Of a stretch of DNA of 33,908 nt, positions 16,046 to 24,490 are shown piece by piece; within the stretch, counting starts at the first letter, position 1; every line of letters begins with the position of its first letter. Where the stretch lies: contig VSNQ01000040.1 in the NCBI GenBank assembly GCA_009774395.1, forward strand, positions 1 to 33,908, read 5' to 3'. Source of the stretch: Lachnospiraceae bacterium. GTDB lineage: Bacteria > Bacillota > Clostridia > Lachnospirales > Lachnospiraceae. The notes below the pieces were generated by a model. That model saw only the letters and a list, made by a program, of their open reading frames with translations. It made no database searches and had not been told where the DNA came from. Position numbers and translations under genes: made by a program.

Positions 16046-17404
16046 ATGCGTTATATAATAATGAAATTTGGAAATATACATTGGCAAAATACATGTATTA
16101 CAGATAGTAATGTCATAGCAGCAAATATTGGTGATAACCTACAATTTATGGCTATTGATTATTTGTATTCGATGTTTTTATCAGATACGAAACAAATTGT
16201 AAATTTACATATGAACCAATTAGGACAATACCAAGGTGAAGATTTAATTTTACCTATGAATTGGAATCTTTTTGAACCAGCATTTATTAATGAGGGTAAG
16301 ATAAGCATTTCAAAGAATATTATACCTGTTTTTCTTGGCATGACTATAGAATCAGCTTCTTATAAGGAAACATATTTTAATGATTATAATATTGCATACT
16401 TAAAAAGATACGAACCGATTGGGTGTAGAGATGAACATACACTTAATGTATTGCGTAGGCATCATATTAGGGGATATTTAAATGGTTGCATGACATCTGC
16501 TTTTCCAAAAAGAAAAGGTGGAAATCAAAATAAAATATTTTTTGTGGATGTTCCGGTTGATTTACTTCCATATATTCCTGATGAAATGAAAGGAAAATTT
16601 GAAGTAATGACACAACAGTATTATTTTAATGCAAATTTGGAAAAAGAAGCAATCTTTAATTTTGTGAGAGAACAATACCAAAAGTATGCTGAAGAAGCCG
16701 GACTTGTTGTTACTTCCAGATTACATGTGGCCTCTCCTTGTATGGCAATGGGAATACCGGTTATTTTTGTGAAGAATCAAGTAGACGCAAGATTTGGCTG
16801 GCTGGATGCATATCTTCCTCTTTACGATAAAGAACATTATAACCAAATAGACTGGAATCCAAAACCGATTGAGTATGAAGGGGAAAAAAAAATTATTATA
16901 CAGAATGCTATTAAAAGGATTAGGGGAGTATATGAGCAATATCATAGAGCGAATGAAGTTGAAGCAATCTATGAAACCAGAAAAAAGAAAGATTATATTC
17001 TTTTTCAACAGACAATTTATAACAATTTTGAAAAAGCACGTTGCTTCTTAGAATCGAATTATAAGAAGGATGACAAATTTGTATATAGTATTTGGGGAAT
17101 CAATAATGCAGCTGAAAATTTTTATGAGTATATGAATAGCGAATATCCAAACGCAGAGTTGAAAGATGCTATTGATACATATAAACGAACAAATTTTCAT
17201 GGGGTATCAACAATTAAACCAGATAATTTTAAATGGAAAGCGGGGGAACTTGTTTTTGTACTGCCGGTAAAGGCATCAAATGAAGCAGTTAGGGTATTGA
17301 AACAAAAAGGAATAGACAGCAAATACTATATTTGCTGTGGAGACCAATTTATAGGTTCCGATGTAAGGAGAGGCATGATAGATAGAAATAAAGCAAATTT
17401 ATGA
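16046..17404 (+). CDS. Polysaccharide pyruvyltransferase-like protein with C-terminal Rossmann domain
   Basis: A 452-aa protein. Residues 1-310 match the CsaB/WcaK polysaccharide pyruvyltransferase family: an N-terminal ANIGDNLQFMAID segment, EPIGCRDEHTL, and the diagnostic VTSRLHVASPCMAMGIPVIFV-type block near 225. Members transfer ketal pyruvate from PEP to sugars. Residues about 344-440 are a divergent copy of the recurrent Rossmann module (VYSIWGINNAAENF). AGGAGGG lies about 18 bases before ATG 16046, rather far; ATG 16061 is possible but even further. No signal peptide. The 3' end overlaps the start of a decayed radical SAM gene as ATGA. Confidence 0.75.
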   Translation: MRYIIMKFGNIHWQNTCITDSNVIAANIGDNLQFMAIDYLYSMFLSDTKQIVNLHMNQLGQYQGEDLILPMNWNLFEPAFINEGKISISKNIIPVFLGMTIESASYKETYFNDYNIAYLKRYEPIGCRDEHTLNVLRRHHIRGYLNGCMTSAFPKRKGGNQNKIFFVDVPVDLLPYIPDEMKGKFEVMTQQYYFNANLEKEAIFNFVREQYQKYAEEAGLVVTSRLHVASPCMAMGIPVIFVKNQVDARFGWLDAYLPLYDKEHYNQIDWNPKPIEYEGEKKIIIQNAIKRIRGVYEQYHRANEVEAIYETRKKKDYILFQQTIYNNFEKARCFLESNYKKDDKFVYSIWGINNAAENFYEYMNSEYPNAELKDAIDTYKRTNFHGVSTIKPDNFKWKAGELVFVLPVKASNEAVRVLKQKGIDSKYYICCGDQFIGSDVRRGMIDRNKANL

Positions 17405-17900
17405 GAAATGCTAAGAGGTTTATAGAGAAAATAAAGAAATTATTATATATGGCACCGGACTTGTGGCTCACCTTATTTATAATAATCTTATAAATAAGGT
17501 GGGAATAAGTGCAAATTGTTTTTGTACAAGTTTTGAGCCGGAACATATTGACAGAAATACACGCTTAGTGGTGCTAAATAGAGAGGCATTAAGATTTAAT
17601 AGAGATGCCTTGGTAATTGTAGCGTTGGGGCTAACGTTTTCTGAAAAGACATATAAAGATATAGAACAGTATATTATCAGCGTGGGGATTTCTAAAGAGA
17701 ATTTAATTATAGAAACACATGATTGGATACTTAAAGAGTCGAAGCCATATATTGGAAATGATGGGAAATTAAATGTATATACATTATCGTTTCATGTAAC
17801 TAAGCAGTGTAATCTGAAATGTAAAATGTGTGGACAACTTTTATACAAATGGAGCGATAATTCCTAAAAAAGTATATTAGATGCTATAGTGAATTATCAG
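17401..17900 (+). pseudogene. Remnant of Rossmann-radical SAM gene
   Basis: The expected start ATG 17401 (ATGA overlap with the previous gene) gives MRNAKRFIEK and then runs out of frame. One base missing near the A4 run at 17428-17431 would restore the frame to EIIIYGTGLVAHLIYNN, the recurrent Rossmann module. That frame continues to a radical SAM motif, CNLKCKMC, at about 17812-17835, then hits TAA at 17865-17867. The same frame beyond the stop still reads KSILDAIVNYQ, as expected after a radical SAM cluster motif. Coding similarity then ends at about 17900, where an acetyltransferase tail begins. Frameshift, nonsense codon and large 3' deletion together mark it as dead. Confidence 0.8.
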
Positions 17901-18103
17901 GGAGTCATACTATTACACATGATGTTCCTGATTATGCTGTGGTAGCAGGTGTTCCTGCTAGAATAATTCGGTATAGATATGCACAAGAATATATAGTAGC
18001 GTTAAATGAGATTCAATGGTGGAATTGGTCTGATAGTGAGATAAGAAACAGATTTGATGATTTTTATCTCCCCATAGAAAAGTATATTGAAAAATACATA
18101 TGA
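17901..18103 (+). pseudogene. 3' remnant of CatB/XAT-type O-acetyltransferase
   Basis: In frame 2 the sequence reads SHTITHDVPDYAVVAGVP, the last hexapeptide turn of left-handed beta-helix acetyltransferases, followed by ARIIRYRY and NEIQWWNWSDSEI, the typical C-terminus of CatB-related O-acetyltransferases. About 67 codons remain; the start, the catalytic His and most hexapeptide repeats are missing. Its stop overlaps the next gene's ATG as ATGA, so the ancestral coupling with that gene is preserved. It abuts the radical SAM remnant, so a deletion removed the 3' part of one gene and the 5' part of the other. Confidence 0.85.
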
Positions 18104-19263
18104 TTTTTTACAATCATTTAATGAAGATAATTCGTGAAAGTGGGGAAATGGACACAATGGTAAGTATTAAGGAGTATGATTTTTTTGCAGAAAATAAAAA
18201 AGATTTTTATGAAAGATTTTCTCATAAATCTATTTTATGTCAGGGAAAACATAGGGAAAAACCACCGCTGGTTTCTATCCTTATCACCACATATAAACGC
18301 CCGAAATTGCTGAGACAGGCGTTGGAAAGCGCCTTAAACCAAAAAGGATTTGATGATTATCAGATTATTATTGCAGATAATGAGGGGGCTCCGATTGAGG
18401 AAAAAACGGAAACGGAAAAGCTGGTAAAAGAGTATCAGGATGAAAAAATAATTTATTATAGACATTTTCCAGAGGTAAATTTTAAAACAGACGCAGCAGT
18501 CCGGCTTGCAAGAAGTCCATGGATTGTTATTTTACATGATGATGATATTTTGGCAAGTAATCATCTGGCGGTTATGACGAACGTCGTGAGAAAACATAAG
18601 GAAATAAAATTTTTGAGCTGCAAGGTGGAAGATTTTGGTGAGGAACAGGATATTAAAAAAATAGCCAATGGAAGTGGAAGATGCAGCTATGAAATACGAA
18701 AATATGCAAAGGACACAGTTTGTTTTGGGTATTGGCCTGGATGGTTGGGAACATTAATAAGTAGAAAACATTATATAGCTGTTGGAGGGATGCCCCTGAT
18801 ATCAATGGGATGTGGGGATAAAGTTATGGTTGTAAAGATCTGGAATCGGTTTGGCGCTTACATCTGTTATACGGATAATCCATTATATTATTATCGTCGC
18901 GGATTACAGCAGAGTAGTTATGTACTAAAAGATAAATGGGAAAAAGTATTAATAAATGAGTTTTATTTTTCACGATATGTCATAAGAAGATATCATAGAT
19001 TAACATATAAATTCTGGGAAAGAGCGGTAGCTTATTATATTTTGGAACGTTGCGAAGAGTATAATAATGGTTTATATCATACAGAAATTGATATGCAACG
19101 GCTGGTTTCTGAATGCAATATGCCTGTAGATGTATTGGATAAGAATTTTTTATATCATTTGACGTGTTTTTTGGTTGAATTTTACAGGAAAGATTATGTC
19201 CATTTGATGAATTATATACGAGTACATCTGTTAAAAAAAACGGATATATTTATAACAATGTAA
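18100..19263 (+). CDS. Family 2 glycosyltransferase
   Basis: A 387-aa protein with GT2 motifs beginning near residue 58: VSILITTYKRPKLLRQAL, IIIADNEGAP, and the metal-binding LHDDDI near residue 145. The long N-terminal lead is not typical of the catalytic domain; ATG 18121 or ATG 18148 (preceded by a G-rich stretch) are alternative starts, but ATG 18100 keeps the ATGA overlap seen at most junctions here. No membrane segments. The C-terminal 150 residues are rich in aromatic and basic residues and are not recognised. Because its upstream neighbour is a deletion scar, its translation now lacks an intact coupled gene. Confidence 0.82.
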   Translation: MIFYNHLMKIIRESGEMDTMVSIKEYDFFAENKKDFYERFSHKSILCQGKHREKPPLVSILITTYKRPKLLRQALESALNQKGFDDYQIIIADNEGAPIEEKTETEKLVKEYQDEKIIYYRHFPEVNFKTDAAVRLARSPWIVILHDDDILASNHLAVMTNVVRKHKEIKFLSCKVEDFGEEQDIKKIANGSGRCSYEIRKYAKDTVCFGYWPGWLGTLISRKHYIAVGGMPLISMGCGDKVMVVKIWNRFGAYICYTDNPLYYYRRGLQQSSYVLKDKWEKVLINEFYFSRYVIRRYHRLTYKFWERAVAYYILERCEEYNNGLYHTEIDMQRLVSECNMPVDVLDKNFLYHLTCFLVEFYRKDYVHLMNYIRVHLLKKTDIFITM

Positions 19264-19316
19264 AAACGGATGCAATAGAGAGCAATATCAAAAAAGATGG
19301 AAGGATGTTATCAATT

Positions 19317-20210
19317 ATGATTTATTTACATGTATATTCCGGTTTGACAAGTAGATGTAATACGATTGCTCAGGCATATCAACTTGCAAAGAAATATAAT
19401 GAAAAACTAATTATATTTTGGGAAATACAAACGGATTGTAACATTTCTTATAAGGATGTTTTTGATGCACGGCAGTTTAATGATATTAAACACAAAGTGG
19501 TGGAATATAATGCGGTGCTACCAGGAGAACCATTAGAGCGGCACATCAGTATGTTAAGAAGATGGCTTATGAGAAAGATGTTTTTATGCTTTATAAAGAT
19601 GCGGAGAGGTGTATGCGTAGATTACGCTCCGCCTGCAGAAATGGACTGGATTGGAAAGGATATGCAGGAAAGAGTAGTGAGGTGTGGAAAAAAAGTAATT
19701 AATACATTGAAGCAAAAAAGAAGCATTTTTATATCGGCATTCAACGGTTTGGGTATTGATGAAATTCCGCTAACCTGCTGCAGAAAAATTATATTTAAAC
19801 AAAAATTTGTGAAAAGGGCAGAAGCCATGATAGATAGAAGGAGGATGTGGATAGGAGTACATATACGCAGAACAGATCATCAAATTGCGACGGAGTATAG
19901 TACATTAGACGTATTTGTTGAAAGAATGAAGAAGATGGAACAAGAATACCATTCAGTATATTTTTGGCTTGCAACAGATGATCGGCGGGTTGAGAATCGA
20001 GTCCGCAAAGTCTTTAAAGATCACGTTTGTGTTTTAAGAGCAAAACGCTGGGGAAGGGACAGCAGGGAAGCGATGGAATGTGCGGTGATAGACTGTCTGT
20101 GCTTATCAAAATGTAATATGATATTAGGTTCGTTTGGCAGTTCATATTCTGGTTTTGCTGCGCGTTATGGAAATAAGAAGCTCATTACAATAAATAAAAA
20201 TAATATTTAA
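19317..20210 (+). CDS. GT23/NodZ-like fucosyltransferase
   Basis: A protein of about 297 aa whose core motif GVHIRRTDH near residue 174 matches the donor-binding HxRRTD signature of alpha-1,6-fucosyltransferases (NodZ/FUT8) and related GT11 enzymes. A following VYFWLATDDRRVENRV segment and a C-terminal GSFGSSYSGFAA block fit the same GT-B fold. GDP-fucose would be the family donor, but no GDP-fucose synthesis genes are present, so another GDP-sugar, for instance GDP-heptose made here, is possible (inference). ATG 19317 lies 12 bases after GGAAGG; ATG 19305 touches that site and is less likely. Confidence 0.72.
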   Translation: MIYLHVYSGLTSRCNTIAQAYQLAKKYNEKLIIFWEIQTDCNISYKDVFDARQFNDIKHKVVEYNAVLPGEPLERHISMLRRWLMRKMFLCFIKMRRGVCVDYAPPAEMDWIGKDMQERVVRCGKKVINTLKQKRSIFISAFNGLGIDEIPLTCCRKIIFKQKFVKRAEAMIDRRRMWIGVHIRRTDHQIATEYSTLDVFVERMKKMEQEYHSVYFWLATDDRRVENRVRKVFKDHVCVLRAKRWGRDSREAMECAVIDCLCLSKCNMILGSFGSSYSGFAARYGNKKLITINKNNI

Positions 20211-20224
20211 AAGGGAGGAAAGAC

Positions 20225-21262
20225 ATGCGTTTATTGATATGGGGAACGGGAAGAATAGCGGAAACAGTCTGGAATAATAAAATAGACGGAGAAATTATTG
20301 GATTTGTGGAAAGTAAAAAAATAAAGGAAAAATATATGGGTTATCCAGTATATGGAATAGATGAGATTCCGGAAGCATGGGATTTTATTATTGTTGCAAG
20401 TAATTTTACAGATGAGATTCATCAAACCTGCTTAGATTATAATCTGGATATGACTAAAGTTGTCTTTTTAAAACGGGGGAGAAATTCTCTATATAATACA
20501 GATAAAAGAATCAGGGAAGCTTTGGGAGAAATCAATTATACGCAGTACGCTGAAGAATACGGGGAATGGAGAAACACGTTTATAGAAGACGATATGAAAA
20601 AATATTTGTCTTTAAATACAAGAAGTAATTTTGATATACAGGAATGGAGGCTTTATCCCATAATTAAGGACAAATATCGACCGAATGGGGGATTTGACGA
20701 CTATTTTTGGATGGATTTATGGGCAGCTAAACATATAATATCGAGCAATATAAAAGAACATTATGATATAGGAAGCAGTGTGGGAGGGCTCATTGGACAT
20801 TTGCTAGCTTCCGGCATTAAAGTAAATGCAATCGATATCCGTCCGTTTGTGGGAGAATGTGAAAACTTATATACTGTTACAGACGATGCAACCATGTTGA
20901 CCCAATTTGAAGAAGAAAGTATATCGAGTTTATCAGCAATGTGTTCATTAGAACATTTTGGATTGGGGAGATATGGGGATCCGATAGATCCTGAAGCGCC
21001 TTTTAAGTGTTTTGAACAAATACAGAAAAAGTTGAAAAAATGCGGAAAATTATTTATTGCTGTACCTGTAGGACAGGATGGAATTGCATTTAATGCACAT
21101 AGAATATTTTACGCGGATACAGTAGTTTCATGTCTTAATCAGTTGAAGCTTGTGGAATATTCAATTATCCGAAATTGGAAAATTGAATATAACATAGATG
21201 TTCATACTTATGATCATTTAAGCGAGGCTGGGACCGGTTTATTTTATTTTCAAAAAGAATAA
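20225..21262 (+). CDS. Rossmann domain fused to DUF268 methyltransferase-like domain
   Basis: A 345-aa protein with an excellent AGGGAGGA site. Residues 1-95 are the recurrent Rossmann module (LLIWGTGRIAETVW, then GFVESKKIKEKYMGYPV). Residues about 140-345 match DUF268, which has a SAM-methyltransferase-like layout: YDIGSSVGGLIGHLL as the nucleotide loop, NAIDIRPF as the second strand with its acid, and the family hallmark LEHFGLGRYGDPIDPEAP. DUF268 proteins occur in surface-glycan clusters, but no reaction is established to my knowledge. It may methylate or otherwise modify a sugar. Confidence 0.78.
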   Translation: MRLLIWGTGRIAETVWNNKIDGEIIGFVESKKIKEKYMGYPVYGIDEIPEAWDFIIVASNFTDEIHQTCLDYNLDMTKVVFLKRGRNSLYNTDKRIREALGEINYTQYAEEYGEWRNTFIEDDMKKYLSLNTRSNFDIQEWRLYPIIKDKYRPNGGFDDYFWMDLWAAKHIISSNIKEHYDIGSSVGGLIGHLLASGIKVNAIDIRPFVGECENLYTVTDDATMLTQFEEESISSLSAMCSLEHFGLGRYGDPIDPEAPFKCFEQIQKKLKKCGKLFIAVPVGQDGIAFNAHRIFYADTVVSCLNQLKLVEYSIIRNWKIEYNIDVHTYDHLSEAGTGLFYFQKE

Positions 21263-21364
21263 ATTAGTTTGGAATTTCAAGTTATATCGGCAAATTATAT
21301 TCAAGATACAAATCTGCGATATATAACGGAAAAATAGAAGAGGCAGCGGAAGGGGAAATCAGAT

Positions 21365-21856
21365 ATGAAAAAAGGAATTTTGACAGTGTTGAATATAGTT
21401 GTGGGAGCCATAGCAGGAGGATTAGTGACAGAGAGGATAACATCAAAAAAGAACAAGGAGATGTCGGAGATACATAAAAAGGTTCATGAACTCTATATGG
21501 CTTTTGATCAGTGGCTTCAAATTCGACAAGAAGGAAAAACATTGGCAGAGTACTTTACTCGGAATGGTTATAAAACGGTAGCAGTTTATGGCATGAGGGA
21601 ACTGGGGGAGCGTCTGTGTGATGAATTAAAAGATTCGGACATAACCGTCAGCTATGCCATTGATAAAAATGCGGACTCTATTTATGCAGAGCTGAATGTA
21701 GTGACACCGAAAGAGGAGTTGGTGCCTGTGGATGTTATCGTGGTGACAGCAATCACGTTCTTTGATGAGATAGAGGCGGAGCTGTCAGGGAAGGTTGATT
21801 GCCCGGTTGTTTCGTTGATAGATGTTATGTATGAAGTGCAGACAGGAGAAGATTAG
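21365..21856 (+). CDS. Membrane-anchored stand-alone Rossmann protein (copy A)
   Basis: A 163-aa protein. Residues about 4-24 (ILTVLNIVVGAIAGGLV) form one membrane segment, followed by a basic then charged helical linker (about 25-65). Residues about 70-155 are the recurrent Rossmann module, KTVAVYGMRELGERLCDEL, then VSYAIDKN and VVTAITFFDEIEAEL. No catalytic partner domain is present. A close relative with the same layout lies at 28327-28812, and each directly precedes a GT2 gene. It may hold the glycosyltransferase complex at the membrane; this is inference. Confidence 0.72.
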   Translation: MKKGILTVLNIVVGAIAGGLVTERITSKKNKEMSEIHKKVHELYMAFDQWLQIRQEGKTLAEYFTRNGYKTVAVYGMRELGERLCDELKDSDITVSYAIDKNADSIYAELNVVTPKEELVPVDVIVVTAITFFDEIEAELSGKVDCPVVSLIDVMYEVQTGED

Positions 21857-21859
21857 TAT

Positions 21860-23140
21860 ATGAGCAACTTTTTGTCAGTAATTATTCCAGTATATAACAC
21901 AGAGAAATATTTGAGAGAGTGCTTGGACAGCATTCTCTCACAGAGGATGGAAAATGTCCAGATTATCTGTGTTAACGATGGTTCTACGGATGATTCGCTG
22001 TCAATTTTAGAAGAGTATCAGGGGAATAACAGTCAGATAGTGATTATTTCTCAGGAGAATCAGGGTTTGTCCGGAGCGAGAAATACAGGGATAAGAAATG
22101 CGGATGGTAAATATATACTATTCTTGGACAGTGATGACATGTTGCATGATAATGCCCTAAAAGAGATTATCAATATATTAAACAATAATAATACTGAAAT
22201 ATTACTATATGATTCAGACTGTATTTATGAAACAGAAAGACTGAAAGAAATCGACTACAAAGATGATTACTATCACAGAAAGAAAAGTTATGGAGGACCG
22301 AAATGTGGACAGGTCATGTTTGCGGAACAGATGGAAAACGATGACTTGTGTGACTCTGCCTGTTTATTGGCAGTTAATAGACAGTGGTTAATAGACAGGA
22401 ATTTATTATTCCGGCCAGGCATGCTCAATGAGGATTGTCTGTTTGTATTTCAGTGCTTTATGCTAGCGGAAAAGGTGATGCATATCAATAAATCTTTGAT
22501 GATTTACCGTGTCAGAGAAGGTTCTATTATGACATCCAAACCTCAATATAAAAATGTGCAGGGTCGAATGATCTGCTTTACGGAGATGTTGAGTATTTTG
22601 TTAGATCATAGTTTATCGCCAAGAGTTGCGCAGGCAGTTGCAAAATTCGCCGGTGCAGTTATGTATAATTTAAAAAAGCTGGATTCTCAGATGACACTGG
22701 AGGAAAGAAAAAAGCCCGTCAATTTTTCGCCGGAAGAAAAACTTCTGGCGGCAAGTATGGAGATTGGAATATACAGTGCGCCTAATATGAGCAGTCGTAT
22801 GTTGCTGCTGGGATTTAAAGAACGGGTAAAAGAGGCGGATAAGGTTGTGATATACGGTGCCGGTAAAATAGGTATGATGGTATATCAGTTTTTAAAAGAT
22901 AACGACCTTTCGGATAAGATAGAGGCATTTGTGGTTACAAAGGATGCGGGAGACAGGAAAGTGGCGGGGATTCCGCTGATGAATATTGATGATCAGCAGA
23001 TTCCTCGTGAGGCGCTGGTATTGATTTCAGCAGGGCAAAATTTTCAGTGGGATATGTTGGAGACGACCCGGCAGAATGGATTTTATGATGTTGAAGTGAT
23101 TCACGCAAGCCTGGGAAGGGGATTGGAAGAATGCAGATAA
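21860..23140 (+). CDS. Family 2 glycosyltransferase with C-terminal Rossmann domain
   Basis: A 426-aa protein. Residues 1-230 are GT2: SVIIPVYNTEKYLRECLDS, VNDGSTDDS, GLSGARNTGI and the metal-binding FLDSDDM near 91-97. Residues about 325-420 are the recurrent Rossmann module (VVIYGAGKIGMMVYQFL, FVVTKDAGDRKVAGIPL). The gene starts three bases after the stop of the membrane-anchored Rossmann protein, with GGAGAAG upstream. This GT2-Rossmann order is the reverse of the methyltransferases here, which carry the module at the N-terminus. Confidence 0.86.
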   Translation: MSNFLSVIIPVYNTEKYLRECLDSILSQRMENVQIICVNDGSTDDSLSILEEYQGNNSQIVIISQENQGLSGARNTGIRNADGKYILFLDSDDMLHDNALKEIINILNNNNTEILLYDSDCIYETERLKEIDYKDDYYHRKKSYGGPKCGQVMFAEQMENDDLCDSACLLAVNRQWLIDRNLLFRPGMLNEDCLFVFQCFMLAEKVMHINKSLMIYRVREGSIMTSKPQYKNVQGRMICFTEMLSILLDHSLSPRVAQAVAKFAGAVMYNLKKLDSQMTLEERKKPVNFSPEEKLLAASMEIGIYSAPNMSSRMLLLGFKERVKEADKVVIYGAGKIGMMVYQFLKDNDLSDKIEAFVVTKDAGDRKVAGIPLMNIDDQQIPREALVLISAGQNFQWDMLETTRQNGFYDVEVIHASLGRGLEECR

Positions 23141-24441
23141 AGGTTTCGGTATTGGTCTATGTGCGTAATGACAGTAAACATATAAAAGAATGTATGGAAA
23201 GTGTGATTAATCAGACGTTGAAAGAGATAGAGATATTGGCGATTGATGGCGGAAGTACAGATGGAACGCTGGAGATTTTAGAAGAAATGGCTCAGCGGGA
23301 TGCACGTGTCAAGATATTTCACGCGATTCCGAGCGTAGGCGCACAGTTTAATCTGGGTGTGAAGGAAGCTAGAGGGGAGTACATAGGTGTTTGTGAATCG
23401 GATGACTATATTTTACCTGAAATGTATGAAATTCAATATAAGTGTGCAAAAGAAAATCAGCTTGATATTTTGAAGGCAGATTTTAACAGGTTTTGTGGCT
23501 GTGGGGAAGACAGAATTATTTTACCTTTTAATGTTTTGGATGGCGGTTCTCTGTATGAAAAGATTTTTTGTCCGCGTGATGCGGATTATATGATAAAAAT
23601 GGGGATTATTTCTTTTTGGAGCGGTTTGTATCGAAGAGAATTCCTGCTGGATAAAGAAATTTTTATGAATGAAACGGGAGGTGCTGCATATCAGGATGTA
23701 TCTTTTGCATTTCTTTCATTGTACAAAGCGGATAGAGTAATGTTTATGCGCAAATCATTTTATTGCTACCGTTGGGACAATCCGAATTCTTCCGTTAATT
23801 TGCCAAAAAAAGCAGAAGCATTGGTGGATGAGTACAGACATCTCAGGGAACGGCTCAAAAAAGATGGTCTGTTTGAATTGTGCAAGAAGTATTACTTTTT
23901 GTGGAAGATAGATGGACTTGCTTGGTATTATAGTGTTCTTCCTCCAGAATGGAGAAAGGATTATTTACCGTTATTGCGTTCGGAAATATGTAATGATTTT
24001 GAAGTTGGTATGTTTCCAGAAGATAAGCCGCTGCCACCTGTTGTATGTAAAGCGCAACAGTCAGAGGAAGCGCTGGAAGAGTATTTGTGCGATAAGCAGA
24101 AACAGATCGAGCAGATTAGGAAGCGGTTGGAACAGCTTCAGAAAGATGAGCAGATTGTTATATTTGGCAATGGAAACATGGGGAAGCTGGTCAGAAAGTT
24201 TTTGCAACGCAAAGATATTGGTATTACTGCATATATGGATAATAACAAACAATTATGGGGACAAATGGACGGGAACATTCCGATTGTTGCGCCTGAGGAT
24301 GGAGCCAGACAATACGCGAATGCAGTCTATATTGTGGCAAATGTAAATTATTATAAGGAGATAGTACAGCAGTTATTATCTTTAGGTATTTCAGAAAAAA
24401 ATATGATTACCTGTTTTGACTATGAGTCGCTTCTATTTTGA
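23131..24441 (+). CDS. Family 2 glycosyltransferase with coiled coil and C-terminal Rossmann domain
   Basis: A 436-aa protein overlapping its neighbour by 10 bp. GT2 motifs: VSVLVYVRNDSKHIKECM, IDGGSTDGT, and the metal-binding CESDDYILP near 89. A glutamine/lysine-rich helix (about 318-338) that looks like a short coiled coil links it to the recurrent Rossmann module at about 340-430 (IVIFGNGNMGKLVRKFL, AYMDNNKQLWGQMDGNIPI). Similar layout to the preceding gene, from which it may derive by duplication, though the GT2 halves are quite divergent. Confidence 0.85.
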   Translation: MQIKVSVLVYVRNDSKHIKECMESVINQTLKEIEILAIDGGSTDGTLEILEEMAQRDARVKIFHAIPSVGAQFNLGVKEARGEYIGVCESDDYILPEMYEIQYKCAKENQLDILKADFNRFCGCGEDRIILPFNVLDGGSLYEKIFCPRDADYMIKMGIISFWSGLYRREFLLDKEIFMNETGGAAYQDVSFAFLSLYKADRVMFMRKSFYCYRWDNPNSSVNLPKKAEALVDEYRHLRERLKKDGLFELCKKYYFLWKIDGLAWYYSVLPPEWRKDYLPLLRSEICNDFEVGMFPEDKPLPPVVCKAQQSEEALEEYLCDKQKQIEQIRKRLEQLQKDEQIVIFGNGNMGKLVRKFLQRKDIGITAYMDNNKQLWGQMDGNIPIVAPEDGARQYANAVYIVANVNYYKEIVQQLLSLGISEKNMITCFDYESLLF

Positions 24442-24490
24442 ATTTATGACATTCGCTGTGAAAATAAGAAAAAGCAAGAGGGATAAAAAT

